A stretch of 64,000 nucleotides of DNA from Notospermus geniculatus. Its lineage: Eukaryota; Nemertea; Pilidiophora; Heteronemertea; Lineidae. Both the position numbers and the translations under genes were made by a program. Under the pieces are notes generated by a model. That model was not told the DNA's origin, searched no databases, and saw nothing but the letters and a program-made list of their open reading frames with translations. The stretch is taken from assembly GCA_002633025.1 (NCBI GenBank), contig NMRB01000532.1:95803-159802 (forward strand), read 5' to 3'. Positions 22,834 to 33,905 of this stretch are shown here, piece after piece; the first letter of the stretch is position 1, and each line of letters begins with the position of its first letter.

Positions 22834-25147
22834 AATCACGTACGACCGTAATTGTCCTCATAAGATTCTCAGGATGCCATGGGCACAAGCGAAAATCGTA
22901 CCGCAATCCCGACAAGTGTGTGGACGCCTAAAATCCCTCTACACGTGTACAGTGTAGAGCGAAGACCATGCATTACTGCACTGAACAACTCGGCTCAACT
23001 GCGGGCAATCTGTGGATGTTGCACGCCATCTATAAAATGTGAGTTCATGTACGCACAGCCACCATTCAAAATAAATAATGCTGAATAACAAAGGCTATAC
23101 ACTGTTGGTCATTTCATTAGCATCGACTTGTGTTATATAAATGGACGATACTAAGCGAACGGCTATTTCTATTGAGGACGTGACCTTCGCTGGTACATTC
23201 CAATGTGCCAGCTACGCACTGCCTGAACCTAATGTTGCTATGGGTCTGACAAAAAGACCCATACTGTCGAGATGTTACTGAAGTGTTACCAGAGGTAAGG
23301 ATGCCAAGGGTACTTGGTGCAAAGTTTCCTGACCCTCAAAAGTACTTTTAAGGATATCGTTCCAAGGTTAGCTAATGGGAAGACGAATTCTATAACCTCG
23401 TTATGGAAGAATATGAACCATACCTTTTAAAATATCAACTCAGAGTAATCCAAAATTATCAATCAATAAATATCATTTCAACACCATTTCATCGATTTTA
23501 TTTTTAATTGGTTTTTCAATTTGACTGCGTCTTGAAAATGCCAAAGTGGCCATCCACTTGGTTTCGTCTAGTTTTACTTTACAAAATTGGGCAAGGTGTA
23601 CTTTGGCCAAGCATCTGCAAAGAACAATTCCATGGTGTGAATACACTTATGATTATTATCATTATTTTGTCCGTGATGTCAACGAATGATGAAAAAACAG
23701 TAGTGTCGACGGAAATTGCCGAATACATGTCCGAGTATCATCGTACGGATACGAATTATGACGTCATCAATGGACTTGATCACCTCTCAATGTATTATTA
23801 TAGGTGATTGACGGACGGCAAAGAACACATCAGTTCAATAATTGTAACTTAGGAGGAATTAAAACCTTATCAATGGGTAGCATGAATTGGCTTAGAAACA
23901 GTCAAGCTCGACGCTCGGGATGCAATTTGAATGATGGGTTGATTAAGTGCAATGTGGGGTTCAATACTTGTGGCTGATAAAGGCAGGGCCGTATCTAGCT
24001 TTTCCAGGGGGAGGGGCAGTTTCCTGATGTTCAAAAGTAATTGACATGCGTCTGGCTTTGCCAGAGGTCTCACAAGTGCCAACGGAAATCCTGGTGGGGA
24101 ATTGGGAGCCTTCCCCTCCCCAGAAAGTTTTGAAGAACTTTAGTGCTAATACATGCACCAGACGTCCATAAAAATTTTATTTTTTAATCATTTAATGATC
24201 AAATCGAACCCCTTTCCGTTCGGGCGTGTGGGTTTGCAAGGTTTCGCGGTCATGGCCTCCGAGTTGCTCAATTCTTCCGCTTGGTCAACAACAACGCTTC
24301 ATTTCTCCAAACAAGATGAGAACATCTCATGTTTCTGCGGCTGTTAACTTCCCAGTACCGTCAAGAGACGCGCACAGAGGATCAGTAAAATCAAGGTGAA
24401 GTGTTACGGCACGCGGAACTTTCTAAGGCACAGTGGCAAACAGGGTTCAGTCTCCTCCAAAAATAAACGGCAGAGTAGCCTATATGCTTTACCAAACGCT
24501 CAGCACCCCTTCCATGCCTTCTATACCGTAAAAATAACGCTAACACAATATCCCTCTTCGTTTGGAACCCCTGTCTCCTTCGTCCACGATGTCACGTCTT
24601 ACAAGCCGAGAACGAGCTCTTGCAAAAAGAAAAGTAATTAGCGATTTCTCGCATTAAACCAACATCCCCCGCAGAGTCACCTCTTTATCCTGTTCTACAA
24701 AAGAGAGTGAAAGATATTCAATTCTTTACCTCGACTCTCGGTATCATTGACCCGAAATGCCTTACAGAATCGGTGCTAACTCCTTCAATATTGCCTCTTG
24801 TTGCTCATTTCTAAGGTATCACGTCTCCATATTATCCTTAATCATTAGGTGAAAATCGCCTGCGGTTTTCTTTCGTACTGACAGTTCACTTGTGCATTCG
24901 TCATTCTTTTGCTCATTTCTGAGATCTCACGTATTTCTTTGTTTGCTTAGAGAAAGCTGTGCAGTTGCCTGGGGTTTTGCACCGATTCTTACCTTTAATG
25001 AGTCTCCTTTTCTTTAAAAGTGCGCTCACCTGTGGGCAGATAGTTCCTGGAATTCTAACCACCACTAAAAGTCAAAAGTCTCATTTACTCCAATGTCTCT
25101 ATTCTCCAATGCGAAATGGTCTGCAGTTGCAGTCCGTGTTCTGTGCA
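22834..25147. other. No recognisable gene; possible decayed element near 23987
   Basis: A segment at about 23987-24135 begins GGGCCGTATCTAGC and has G-rich then C-rich halves, as in many dispersed fold-backs, but is too decayed to delimit. Remaining frames are short. Confidence 0.4.
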
Positions 25148-25487
25148 TTTGTATTTGATTTTTCTGTCAGGGCCGATGCTACACTGGAAAAAATATTTTC
25201 TTATTTTCTTACTTTTTCTTACTTTCTTTGGAGTGAGACAAGAAAATCACAAGAAAAATTACAGATTTTCTTGTCTCACTCCCAAGATCGAGTAAGAAAA
25301 GATAAGAAAATAAGAAAATATTTTTTGCAGTGTATATTTGCCCTGGTAAGTACGGAGGAGGCCATCACAAGCTACTCCTGTTCCTCACTTGGATGGGGTC
25401 TTTTACTTGCCCTTGCAAAGACACAAGGCACAAGACACTACAGCTTACTGTCCCATGCGACGGACTGAAGAGCTGGGAATGAAATCC
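25148..25487 (-). mobile_element. SINE S3 fragment interrupted by a MITE
   Basis: Parts 25148-25181 and 25335-25487 match 55930-56130 closely (GCCCTGGTAAGTACGGAGGA, TCTTTTACTTGCCC, GTCCCATGCGACGGAC). The expected tRNA-like head to the right is not recognisable in this copy. An element at 25182-25332 splits it. A 169-codon frame running through both (24959-25468) is not a gene. Confidence 0.6.
25182..25332. mobile_element. CACTGCAAAAAA-type MITE nested in SINE S3
   Basis: A 151-bp element with ends CACTGGAAAAAATATTTTC and GAAAATATTTTTTGCAGTG, flanked by TA (25180-25181 and 25333-25334). The arms are almost pure TTTTCTTA runs; the centre has TGAGACAAGAAAAT and its complement. The uninterrupted paralogue near 55970 gives an approximate empty site. 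Confidence 0.75.
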
Positions 25488-26922
25488 CACAAGCACAAGC
25501 GGAGTCCCAGTCGGAGGGCGGAGCGACGTTACAACCCTTGGCATGCTTGGTGGTCAAGATGGCCAGTACGAAGCATGGAGAACTCGCCGAAGGAGTGACG
25601 GCAAGAGACGGGATTGGGAAGTTCGTTCCTTCTGAGACATTCTGATTCTTCGGCGGAAGCCTTGAGACATCCTTCATGCAAATCCCTCAATGAATAATTC
25701 ATTGTAATAAGTATTGGAGCGTAATAAGTGTGCAATACGTGTGGCAAGAGACTAGTGGTCTTCCCTAGGCCTGGGGGAACACCGCAACCACGCCCAAATC
25801 ACCAAAGGAAATGGTGATAGGCATTGGATACATTTTAGTTTCTACAATAAATGAAGAGGGCAAGAGGCAAGACCATCATGTAGGACAAAGCATTCGTATT
25901 TTTGCCTGTTAGCGTGAAATGAATCGTCCGAAGCTGGCAAGCCTCGGGGTAGGAACAACGTTACCGCTGAATTGGCATCCACACCCCAGATGTTGGGTTA
26001 GCCGCTTGCTCCAGCAAGTGCGGTACGGGCGTCGCATGGTGTCCGCTGTTAGTCGGCCTTGGGGTACGTGAGCAAGGCAAGGCATATTCGAGTTGTGATA
26101 GGTATTGTGGTTACCCGCTGATTGATGAAAAGGCCAGGGGCTGTTTAGACGCCTTAAGGTGTCCTGACCGATTCTAGCCAAGATTATGGTCGACTCCTCA
26201 CAGGAAAAATCCTCAATGTGTAAAAACCACGGTCTGAAACGATTATGACATTATCAAATGGTGCGTCGCTCACTGTATCTACCTTCAAACCTATGTACGT
26301 TGTTTCATAAATGAAGCTTTAGTCTCCTGGGAATTCAGATGCTGTCCATTGACGAGCCGTTACCTTATTTTTGTGCCTCGCTGAAGCTACAGTCAACGTG
26401 ATCAACTCGCCTGAAAACCGACCTGACAGAAACCGCACTTTTGCTCGATAGATGCATTTGCCAGAAACCAAACTTTCAGATCATTCAAGACACTATAACG
26501 CCATATCCGCGGAGAGATGACATTTGTAGTGTACTCAGGCAAAGAATTTAACATGTATTTCATTATCGAGTGAACCAACTCGATGTGAAACCCTAGTAGT
26601 CAACGAGCAGGATGGGTCGTGGCTAGGTATTGCACTTTTTCAGTGGCATATAGTACCCTTGTTAACAGCTAACCAGCCAGGACGCAAAGGAACAATTCGA
26701 TGGACCATGTACCACACAGAGACCAAATCGACCGTATAAGATGACTTCTCGAAACACAATACACGTACTAAGAAATCACCATTATGTGATGATGGAGATG
26801 CATTGACCTCCCCTGAATTAGCTAACCATCCTTTTGCACTCATCCAGCCACGGTGACCCCTCAGTTGCCATTTTCAAAAAATACAACAGCAGGAATCAAG
26901 ATGACTGACAGGAACGACCGAA
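25488..26922. other. No recognisable gene
   Basis: Only short overlapping frames (25909-26181, 26640-26843 minus). No repeat structure seen. Confidence 0.4.
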
Positions 26923-27156
26923 TTATTGTGCTTTTTTACAAATCGTCACACCCATGGCTGGCGTGCACATGATCTCAATCTGACGTTTTGTCATTCTCTG
27001 TACCCCGGGAGGTGGTCTCCATAGAGTCGACCCCTGGCCTCCCGCGGTGTTTTCTATTGGTCGGATTCTATCATAGTCCTGGTATGAGCAGCTGTCGTAG
27101 TCGCCATTTAGGAAAGGTTGCAACGGATCGTCAAGGTAGACGAAACGCATTGTAGG
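26923..27156 (-). CDS. Putative terminal exon; possible secreted peptide precursor
   Basis: Minus strand. A fair acceptor (GACATTCTTTAG|CC) at 27157 opens a frame in phase 0 for 77 codons to a stop at 26923. The peptide starts PTMRFVYLDDPLQPFLNGDY and is rich in Y, D and P. Its end has a dibasic KR, then QIEIMCTPAMGVTIC, then KK. A glutamine after KR, a two-cysteine ring with eight residues between, and a closing KK are the layout of a disulphide-ringed neuropeptide. No C-terminal amidation glycine is present. No signal peptide can be judged because the first exon is not here. I match it to no named family. Confidence 0.35.
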   Translation of the reverse strand, partial: PTMRFVYLDDPLQPFLNGDYDSCSYQDYDRIRPIENTAGGQGSTLWRPPPGVQRMTKRQIEIMCTPAMGVTICKKAQ

Positions 27157-27606
27157 CTAAAGAATGTCGAAACGTAAGAGATCTTAACTTTATTCTGCAT
27201 ACCATAAAAGTAATTGAATTTCGAAATTATTGTCACCGTTCATAGCATCATTTTCAGCATCGTCGAGGTTACTTTAGTTATTAAAAGATCACAATATATC
27301 AAGTTCAAGATCTCAACAAATAGCTTTAGATGGGACGCCCATATTGTTCACCATTGTATGTATTGAGGTTTTCTTGTAGTTCTAATTGGCCCGAACCATT
27401 CAATCCTTTCAGAATCATTTCCTCATGTTCTTTATGGATGGTTAAGAAGTTTTTGTCGGAGAGCAATTTTCACGACCCTCGTGATCACACTAGATGGCGT
27501 AGATTCTCTAATAAATACCTTAGTGTGTCCAGGCAACCTGCGGATATTGAGCTGCAAATACTTTGGAAAATGAGTTTTAGAGAGATTTTCGCCACTTATA
27601 TACATG
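27157..27606. other. No supported gene
   Basis: A plus-strand frame 27330-27614 is open, but its complement is open too and it lacks start context. Confidence 0.4.
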
Positions 27607-27608
27607 TA

Positions 27609-27833
27609 CTCTAAACTCCCACTTACCTGTCCCATTCCTGAACTCGGAAAAAATGATCAAGTCATAAAAGTTGAAGATATCGCACGCTGTCACACTTTGC
27701 CAGGCTCAGGAGTGGGACAGGTAAGTGGACAGGACATTACTCTTTCTGACCATACCCCCATCCCATTATCTTCAACTTAGGATTTAGTTTTTTGTCGAGT
27801 TCAGGAGTGGGACAGGTAAGTAGGAGTTTAGAG
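27609..27833. mobile_element. TA-flanked fold-back MITE, family M1 copy 3
   Basis: A 225-bp copy of the family at 1704, ends CTCTAAACTCCCACTTACC and complement, TA at 27607-27608 and 27834-27835. Confidence 0.8.
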
Positions 27834-27835
27834 TA

Positions 27836-28402
27836 TGTACTGGGTTGTACAGAGGGTGTACAGAGGATGCAAATGGTAGCCATAAAAGCTACATGCACAT
27901 TAAACCCGATGGCCTATACTTATAATGAGGATCATGCTTAAAACAGCCAATGCTCACTGGGACATTCTTCACGAACATATACATGGTATACATGAAATGC
28001 CAGGGTACTTAGTTCTGATAGCAACTCGCGATTCCCAGATCTCATGTCCTTCGTCAACCTCATTGACCATCAGCGACCATCGACCCTGAGGGCTACAACC
28101 AGAACTATCATATTGATAGACCTCTGATACTGATACGGTCAGAGAGGATCAGTGGGCGGTCCACCATAATTGCCATTAGATTGCCGGACAGGCCACTACA
28201 TTATATGTTATAACGTCAACTCTTCATTGCACCAGACGACCTCAGCAATATGATGGACAAGCGTCTCAAAGGTAAAAGGGTTCTCCGATAGAACGCATCG
28301 GGTAAATTTGATTTTACTTCCACTCGATATCTGCCGAAAACATCGGCGTGGTGCATCATCGGAAGAACTCAGTTTATGAAAAAGTCTCTGGCAGGAAGAC
28401 CA
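27836..28402. other. No recognisable gene
   Basis: A minus-strand frame at 28208-28462 overlaps the next fold-back and is discounted. Confidence 0.45.
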
Positions 28403-28510
28403 GGGCCCGTACGCATAAAACATCTTAAGTGTAAGATTTCCCTTATGTTTTGTTTGGAACAATAGTTTAAGGGAAATTTTACACTTAAGATGTTTTGTGC
28501 ATACGGCGCC
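28403..28510. mobile_element. GGGCCCGTA fold-back, first of a doublet
   Basis: About 108 bp with 43-nt arms: GGGCCCGTACGCATAAAACA on the left and TGTTTTGTGCATACGGCGCC on the right, enclosing a 20-nt loop. Arms include CATCTTAAGTGTAA and its complement. The next element starts one base later. Confidence 0.7.
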
Positions 28511-28511
28511 A

Positions 28512-28631
28512 GGGCCCGTATTCTAGAAGCCTCCTTAACTCTAAGGTCAACTTTTAGCTTTTGTATTCTGCCCTGCAAACAATAGCAAAAGATAAACCTT
28601 AGAGTTAAGGAACCTTCTAGAATACGGCCCC
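28512..28631. mobile_element. GGGCCCGTA fold-back, second of a doublet
   Basis: About 120 bp with ends GGGCCCGTATTCTAGAAG and CTTCTAGAATACGGCCCC and arms carrying CCTTAACTCTAAGG. Its arms differ from those of the previous element apart from the shared terminal GGGCCCGTA. Confidence 0.7.
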
Positions 28632-29348
28632 ATATAACGTTGCTTGATTTTTGAAAAGCCTTTGATTCAACTTAAGCTAACTATGTACAAGTTAAAATGA
28701 GCGACAAGGCCTTTTGGATTGTCATTTGCACGAACTGGGAAGTTCTGAATCCTACAGATTATCGTCAACTGCGACCTACTCAGATTCAAATAAATGCAAG
28801 TTGACTTCAAAAAGATGCTGACGTATTGGCAGCCGGACAACGAGGAATGAGGTATCGTTCGCTTGACCAGTTTTTAAAAACCAAGGCGGAAATGCAACTT
28901 TCACCCGACTTGCTATTGATGCTTCACGGATCTGCGGTCATGCGCATATGTGACCACCAATAGCAAGTCAAAAATGCATCAGTCAGTCTTTTACCTCATT
29001 CAACGATACGTATTGAAAATCCATGGGATGATGATGCATCAGCGAATGTTGCACCAAAGATTTTCACAGGTCAGCGGACAGCAGCAAGGAATCGGCACGT
29101 CTCCATCCTTTATCAGCCTTGGCAGGTATCGGAAGTCATCTCAACCACAGTCAAATCGACGTTTTTCTTTCAATTCCTGGTCTGTCAATCTTGCGATTCG
29201 GTATCATTCCACAATCGATATCTTCTCCAATTCCCATTTCAGTCGTCAACATCTTCATTCAACGTGGCTGACGTCATGACCCCAACACCACGCACAAAAT
29301 GCGATGATCCAAATTTCACAATATAGTGCGGTGGCCCATAAGCGACGT
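28632..29348. other. No recognisable gene
   Basis: A plus-strand frame 28950-29279 is H/Q/S-rich with no signals. A small inverted pair (ACTTGCTATTG / CAATAGCAAGT, near 28908 and 28957) is present. Confidence 0.4.
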
Positions 29349-29668
29349 GCGATTTTTTTTCATTCGATGCGTACTTTTTTCTTTTTTGCAACAAAAAAAT
29401 TTCTTTTTTCCAACAAAAAAACCGCTACTCTTTAATTTTTCAGACAATTTCTTTCCGCGTAAATTATTTTTTTGCAAAATATAGTTTTTTCGCCTACTCT
29501 ATATTTTTTTTTCGCAGAATTTTTTAATTTTTTCCGCAAAACTAAATCATTTTTTCCTCGGAAATAAATATTTATTTCCGCAGAAATATATATTTTTCGC
29601 GGAATAATATTATTTTTTCCATAGAATTTTAATATTTTTCCTTAGAAATAAATTGTATATATTTTTTC
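29349..29668. repeat. T-rich low-complexity tract with a degenerate period
   Basis: About 320 bp of strand-asymmetric T-rich DNA made of imperfect units near 20-25 bp, each with a T6-9 run followed by CC(G)C(A)GAAAT or CGC(A)GAA. Examples are TTTTTTCCGCAAAACTAAAT and TTTATTTCCGCAGAAATATA. It is neither a simple microsatellite nor inverted. No coding capacity. Confidence 0.65.
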
Positions 29669-30495
29669 CAGTCAGATATCAAACTGCTCATGTAACCAGG
29701 CACACAAAACACAGATCAGAAACCAAACGAAATGTTATAAGCTGTACAAAATTCAAGGGTGCTTTTTTAATTCATCATCTGCTGAAAGCCGTCTCATCAA
29801 TACCAAATGGCCCTCGATGACTGCTGTTGCTACATCATAAGTATGAAACATTACCCCTATCGGTCGAATAATGAGTTAAGTCTGAACGTTTGATAACATC
29901 TGGCTTATTGTTCTGATTCTCAATTAGGGTATTTGTAGAATGTCATATGTCATTTGTTAACACTTGGCACATCCGCACCTGAGTGGAGAAAGCTGATGAA
30001 GAGCTATAGAAAGATAGAAATGTACCTCTCTAAAGACTTGATGCAATATGTCATCAAACATGTCAATACGTGAAACGCTATGAGAACCCCTCGACATTGG
30101 TATTCACTGGAATTGGCTAAAGACGATTATTTAGATAACAGTAGCATTTTTTGGCCTATAGTCCCTATATAGTCCCTAAGAGACGATTATATTGGCCTGA
30201 CTTGAGTTTGTAACAGCGCTAGAGTACATGCAGGCTTTTGGTGTGTCCCAAAAAATGAGGTTGCATTGATTTGTTTTTATGGCTAGTTGTGTCCCGTTGA
30301 CTAAAAATGAGGGTTTATTTTCGCGTTTAATATGCTTTTTTCGGGATTTTATGCTAAAATCTCTGCGGGGGTCACACAACCTCGGTCTCAAGAGTGAACA
30401 AGTAAATATCTGCATGATGGGTTTGTGTAATCAATGTGACCTAGATGTGAGGCCAAGGTTGAGGAACGCATGGAAAGCACGTGATGGATTATTTA
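29669..30495. other. No recognisable gene
   Basis: Opposite-strand frames at 30176-30509 exclude each other; no signals. Confidence 0.4.
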
Positions 30496-30580
30496 GATAT
30501 CCAACATAGAGCACAAAAAAAACGACACACAAAAACATGATAAGTAAAGTCGTCTCCGAATTTCGCAAATTTTGATTGGT
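30496..30580 (-). mobile_element. Retrozyme/Penelope-like fragment, subfamily II
   Basis: On the minus strand it reads TTTCGCAAATTC.. no further than the GCGAAATTCGGAGACGACTT block, then the family tail TGTGTGTCG(T)nTTTGTGCT and GGATATC. It matches the outer part of the element at 8646. The ribozyme-like core side is missing, so it is 5'-truncated or deleted. Confidence 0.55.
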
Positions 30581-30977
30581 CAACGTAATACCAGGAACAC
30601 GTCATGCACGTCGGTCGGTGCAAGCTTTGCCGTGATTGGTTGCTATTTTTGGGACCGGGGACATCCGTTGAACACGGAATGTGGTATGCTTGCGTGAAGG
30701 TCAAAGGAGGAGAAGCCAAGTCTTTACCTGAACTCAATGAAGATGGGCAACGCAGGTTTTTGCTGGGGATGGTTTCGTCCTGTTTCACACGTAACTGCCC
30801 GATAGGTGGCGCGTGGACGATTTCTTATCTGCTGTTTCGCTCTACAGTCAGTTTGAATGGAACTATCGAGCGGTGAGGCGCAACTTTTTTAGACGACTTC
30901 CGTCTGTTGAGCTGTCAAATACAGCTGCTTAACACCACAAAACACCCTCAAGTTTGCAACGGCTCCACTCACGTCGG

Positions 30978-31149
30978 ATTCACATGCCGTCAATTCGACC
31001 CAGTCAAGAGAAAGACATTGGTTAATCAGTGTTTGTGGGAATATCACATGGTAACAGGTGCATTCAACAAGATGTCAACAAGTGTTGAACAAAACTGCTT
31101 GTCGGTTTGCAAAATGGTAAACTGGAAATTATCGACTCGAATGTTATAA
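30978..31149 (+). CDS. Possible terminal exon, duplicated at 32343-32514, unknown product
   Basis: An open frame ending in TAA with an AATAAA signal about 15 nt downstream. It has a cysteine-rich segment (TCRQFD, NQCLW, NCLSVC). Unit 2 keeps the same frame and stop, with three substitutions, all non-synonymous. There is no recognised family and no clear acceptor. It could equally be a neutral open frame copied with the duplication. Confidence 0.25.
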
Positions 31150-31383
31150 TTTGAAATAAATTCTGTTTTAATCGACACCAAAGTGAGTCGATGGGAATTC
31201 AATATTCCAGCTCTAGTTCATGCACATGCCCTGACCGAAACCGCGGCGGAATCCGCTATGGTGGAAACCGGGCTTTTATACCTTCTACTAGCTTCAAGAA
31301 ACGTAGGAGTCCATCCCAGTGTTGTACTCGTCGCCCGCTTTGTTGCAGGCATGTACATTTTACACTGCTACAAGCGAAATGTA

Positions 31384-31988
31384 CACTCTTAGCAAAAAAG
31401 GTTCCAAGAGGGTTCTTTGGCCTGTCATAGAACCTTCTGCTACTAAAAGGTTCTATCTGGAACTCAAAGGAACTTTATGCTGTTAAAACCATTTAGAGAA
31501 ATTAGGGAGTGCACCTGATTTACCCTGCTCAGTTGATTTGCCAACCATATCTGTGAGGTTTGAAACAAACAAAATGATTTATGCATTGAACACGAAAAAG
31601 AAATCGACTACCAAAATAAAGGTGTGAGGGTTCTCCCACATGGGGTTCTTTGCCTGTCCCTGTGGGAGAACCCTCACTGAGGGGTTCTTTGTAGCACCCT
31701 CAAAATTCAATTGCAGATTTCTCAACGACGCTCGATGCAAAAGTGTATTTATTTCATTAGACCTCACGAATAAAGATATTACATCAGCTGGAGAACGGTG
31801 TATCGGTTGTATTCTCACGCATTCACAGATTTATTTTCTTATGAAAATAAATACAAATACAAATACAGATTTCTTGATGTGGATTTCAGTATCCTGGGGT
31901 TCTTTAGGGTTCTAGATAGAACCTTTTAGTAGCAGAAGGTTCTATGACAGGTCAAAGAACCCTCTTGGAACCTTTTTTGCTAAGAGTG
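31384..31988. mobile_element. CACTCTTAGCAAAAAAGG fold-back, 605 bp, in duplication unit 1
   Basis: Ends CACTCTTAGCAAAAAAGGTT and AACCTTTTTTGCTAAGAGTG, flanked by TA (31382-31383 and 31989-31990). Arms of about 75 bp carry GGTTCTATCTGG and its complement. The middle has a second inverted pair (GTGAGGGTTCTCCCACA / TGTGGGAGAACCCTCAC). Open frames inside it are complements of one another and are not genes. TA flanks suggest a Tc1/mariner-type element. Confidence 0.75.
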
Positions 31989-32342
31989 TACAGTAAACCA
32001 AGGTGGATTGGAACTGCATGATAGAGCTCCATTGCTTCCCCAGTCATGCCAGTAGTCGCTCTTTGCCTTTGCAGTTACTCGATCTTCATCCAAACGAGAT
32101 TACCAGCCCTGGGTGTCTCTGCAATTATTCCGCGCGCTTTTTCAAGTCATCAGAACAAATCATCTCCTAATTCAAAATGCATTGTAGAATGAATTCGGAA
32201 AATTAACCGCGGACTTAGAACGCCTTGAACAAAACATCGACGGTTCTGCTGCCCCAGGCTGGGTTTGCTCCGCCGCCCTGGGCGCGGTGTGGGTGACTGG
32301 AGAGCATCACAGACGCCTGCCTCTGTCATCTGAGAAGGTATT

Positions 32343-33548
32343 ATTCACATGCCGTCAATTCGACCCAGTCAAGAGAAAGACATTGGTTAATCAGTGTTTG
32401 TGGGAATATCACATGGTAACAGGTGCATTCAACAACATGTCAACAAGTGTTGAACAAAACTGCTTGTCGGTTTGCGAAATGGTAAACTGGAAATTATCGA
32501 CTCAAATGTTATAATTTGAAATAAATTCTGTTTTAATCGACACCGAAGTGAGTCGATGGGAATTCAATATTCCGGCTCTAGTTCATGCATATGCCCTGAC
32601 CGAAACCGCGGCGGAATCCCCTATGGTGGAAACCGGGCTTTTATGCCTTCTACAGCTTCAAGAAACGTAGGAGACCATCCCATTAGAGAGGATGCGCAGC
32701 TTTCCGACTTCAACTATCAGAATGAATTGCAGTCCGCTGTAGACATCCTTGATAAAAACAATTTGATAGACGTTTGCAAATCGTAAAATGCCATAACTTT
32801 GTGGCAGAATAATTTCGACTCGTAATCGGAAGTGCACGTAAATCGCAAATATTACAGAGTTTTCGCAAAGCCCCCGAAACGCCAACGCGAACGACAATCC
32901 CATTGTTCGATGCCACGAAGAGAGCACCGAACAAAAGGATAGGCGTTCGCGTTGGCGTTTCGGGGGCTTTGCGAAAACTCCCTATTATAGTCGTGTTTCA
33001 AGTCGTAACGACTAGGATTACGACTTTAATATTCATTATTTATCCGCACTTCCGGTTTATAAGGTAAATTTTTCTGCCTTCAATTTGTGGTGTTCGACGA
33101 ATTGAACACTTCTATCAAATCGTTTTTATCAAGGATGCCCATAGCGGACTGCAATTCATTCTCGTAGTTGCAGTCGGAGTCGGAGTCGGAAAGCTGCGCA
33201 TCCTCTCTAAAACCAAGGTGGATTGGAACTGATCAGAACTCCATTGCTTCCCCAGTGAGTGGCTCTTTGCCTTTCCAGTCACTCAATCTTCATCCAAACG
33301 AGATTACCAGCCCTGGGTGTCGTCTGCAATTATTCCGCGCGCTTTTTCAAGTCATCAGAACAAATCATCTCCTAATTCAAAATGCATTGTAGAATGAATT
33401 CGCAAAATTAACCGCGGACTTAGAACGCCTTGAACAAAACATCGACGGTTCTACAGCCCCAGGCTGGGTTTGCTCCGCCGCCCTGGGCGCGGTGTGGGTG
33501 ACTGGAGAGCATCACAGACGCCTGCCTCTGTCATCTGAGAAGGTATTT
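32343..33548. repeat. Tandem duplication D1, unit 2 (with a different nested fold-back)
   Basis: Unit 2, about 1,206 bp, joined directly to unit 1. The flanking parts match unit 1, but the middle is replaced by the unrelated fold-back at 32683. The right part (33211-33548) contains CCCTGGGTGT, GCCCTGGGCGCGGTGTGGGT and other words identical to 31993-32342. Confidence 0.75.
32683..33210. mobile_element. TTAGAGAGGATGCGC fold-back, 528 bp, in duplication unit 2
   Basis: Outer arms of about 90 bp start TTAGAGAGGATGCGCAGC and end in the complement. They include GAATGAATTGCAGTCCGC and its partner. The right arm has a GTCGGA triplet expansion. Nested inside is a second perfect inverted pair of 35 nt (32858-32892 and 32944-32978; TTTCGCAAAGCCCCCGAAAC). 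No coding capacity. Confidence 0.75.
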
Positions 33549-33905
33549 TCGAGTTGTGTTAATCGCCAACATCACCGACAAATCACCTTCATTCTTCTAA
33601 CGATGTTCACCATCATGAAGTGGAAAGCCGAGATCCTGGTGAATTGACCAGTTTGTGTGCCGTGACGTGAATGGGCCGATGGTGACGACTGGAGGATCTT
33701 TAACGCTACGAGCAGAATTGCCTTGAGCAATCCGAGGAAAGGATCATTTTGAACTTGTGAACCTGACACGCTTGGCTTCATCCATCATCTCTTTACTAAT
33801 TACTAGATTTCTTACTATGCTCCTCTAGAAAATTAAATCTGGGATATCCGCGGGGAGATATTATCTTTGAGGCGAATACGCTGCGTGGAATATCCCGTTT
33901 TTCTC
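33549..33905. other. No recognisable gene
   Basis: A minus-strand frame at 33572-33781 lacks signals. Nothing else seen. Confidence 0.4.

Larger units (their letters stand above)
30978..32342. repeat. Tandem duplication D1, unit 1 (with a nested fold-back)
   Basis: Unit 1 of a direct duplication, about 1,365 bp. Left part (30978-31315) and right part (31993-32342) each match unit 2 at roughly 95% by eye. Between them lies a unit-specific middle with the fold-back at 31384. A frame in the left part (ending at 31149 with TAA, followed by AATAAA) reads FTCRQFDPVKRKTLVNQCLW onwards and is also open in unit 2, so it may be a duplicated terminal exon. However, all three differences seen in it change an amino acid, which gives no sign of protein-level constraint. 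Confidence 0.75.

Noticed and set aside
24959-25468. 169-codon open frame as a gene
   Set aside because: It runs through SINE S3 and a nested MITE.
30978-32514. Duplicated cysteine-rich frame as a proven gene family
   Set aside because: All three differences between copies change amino acids and no acceptor is clear, so it is listed only at low confidence.
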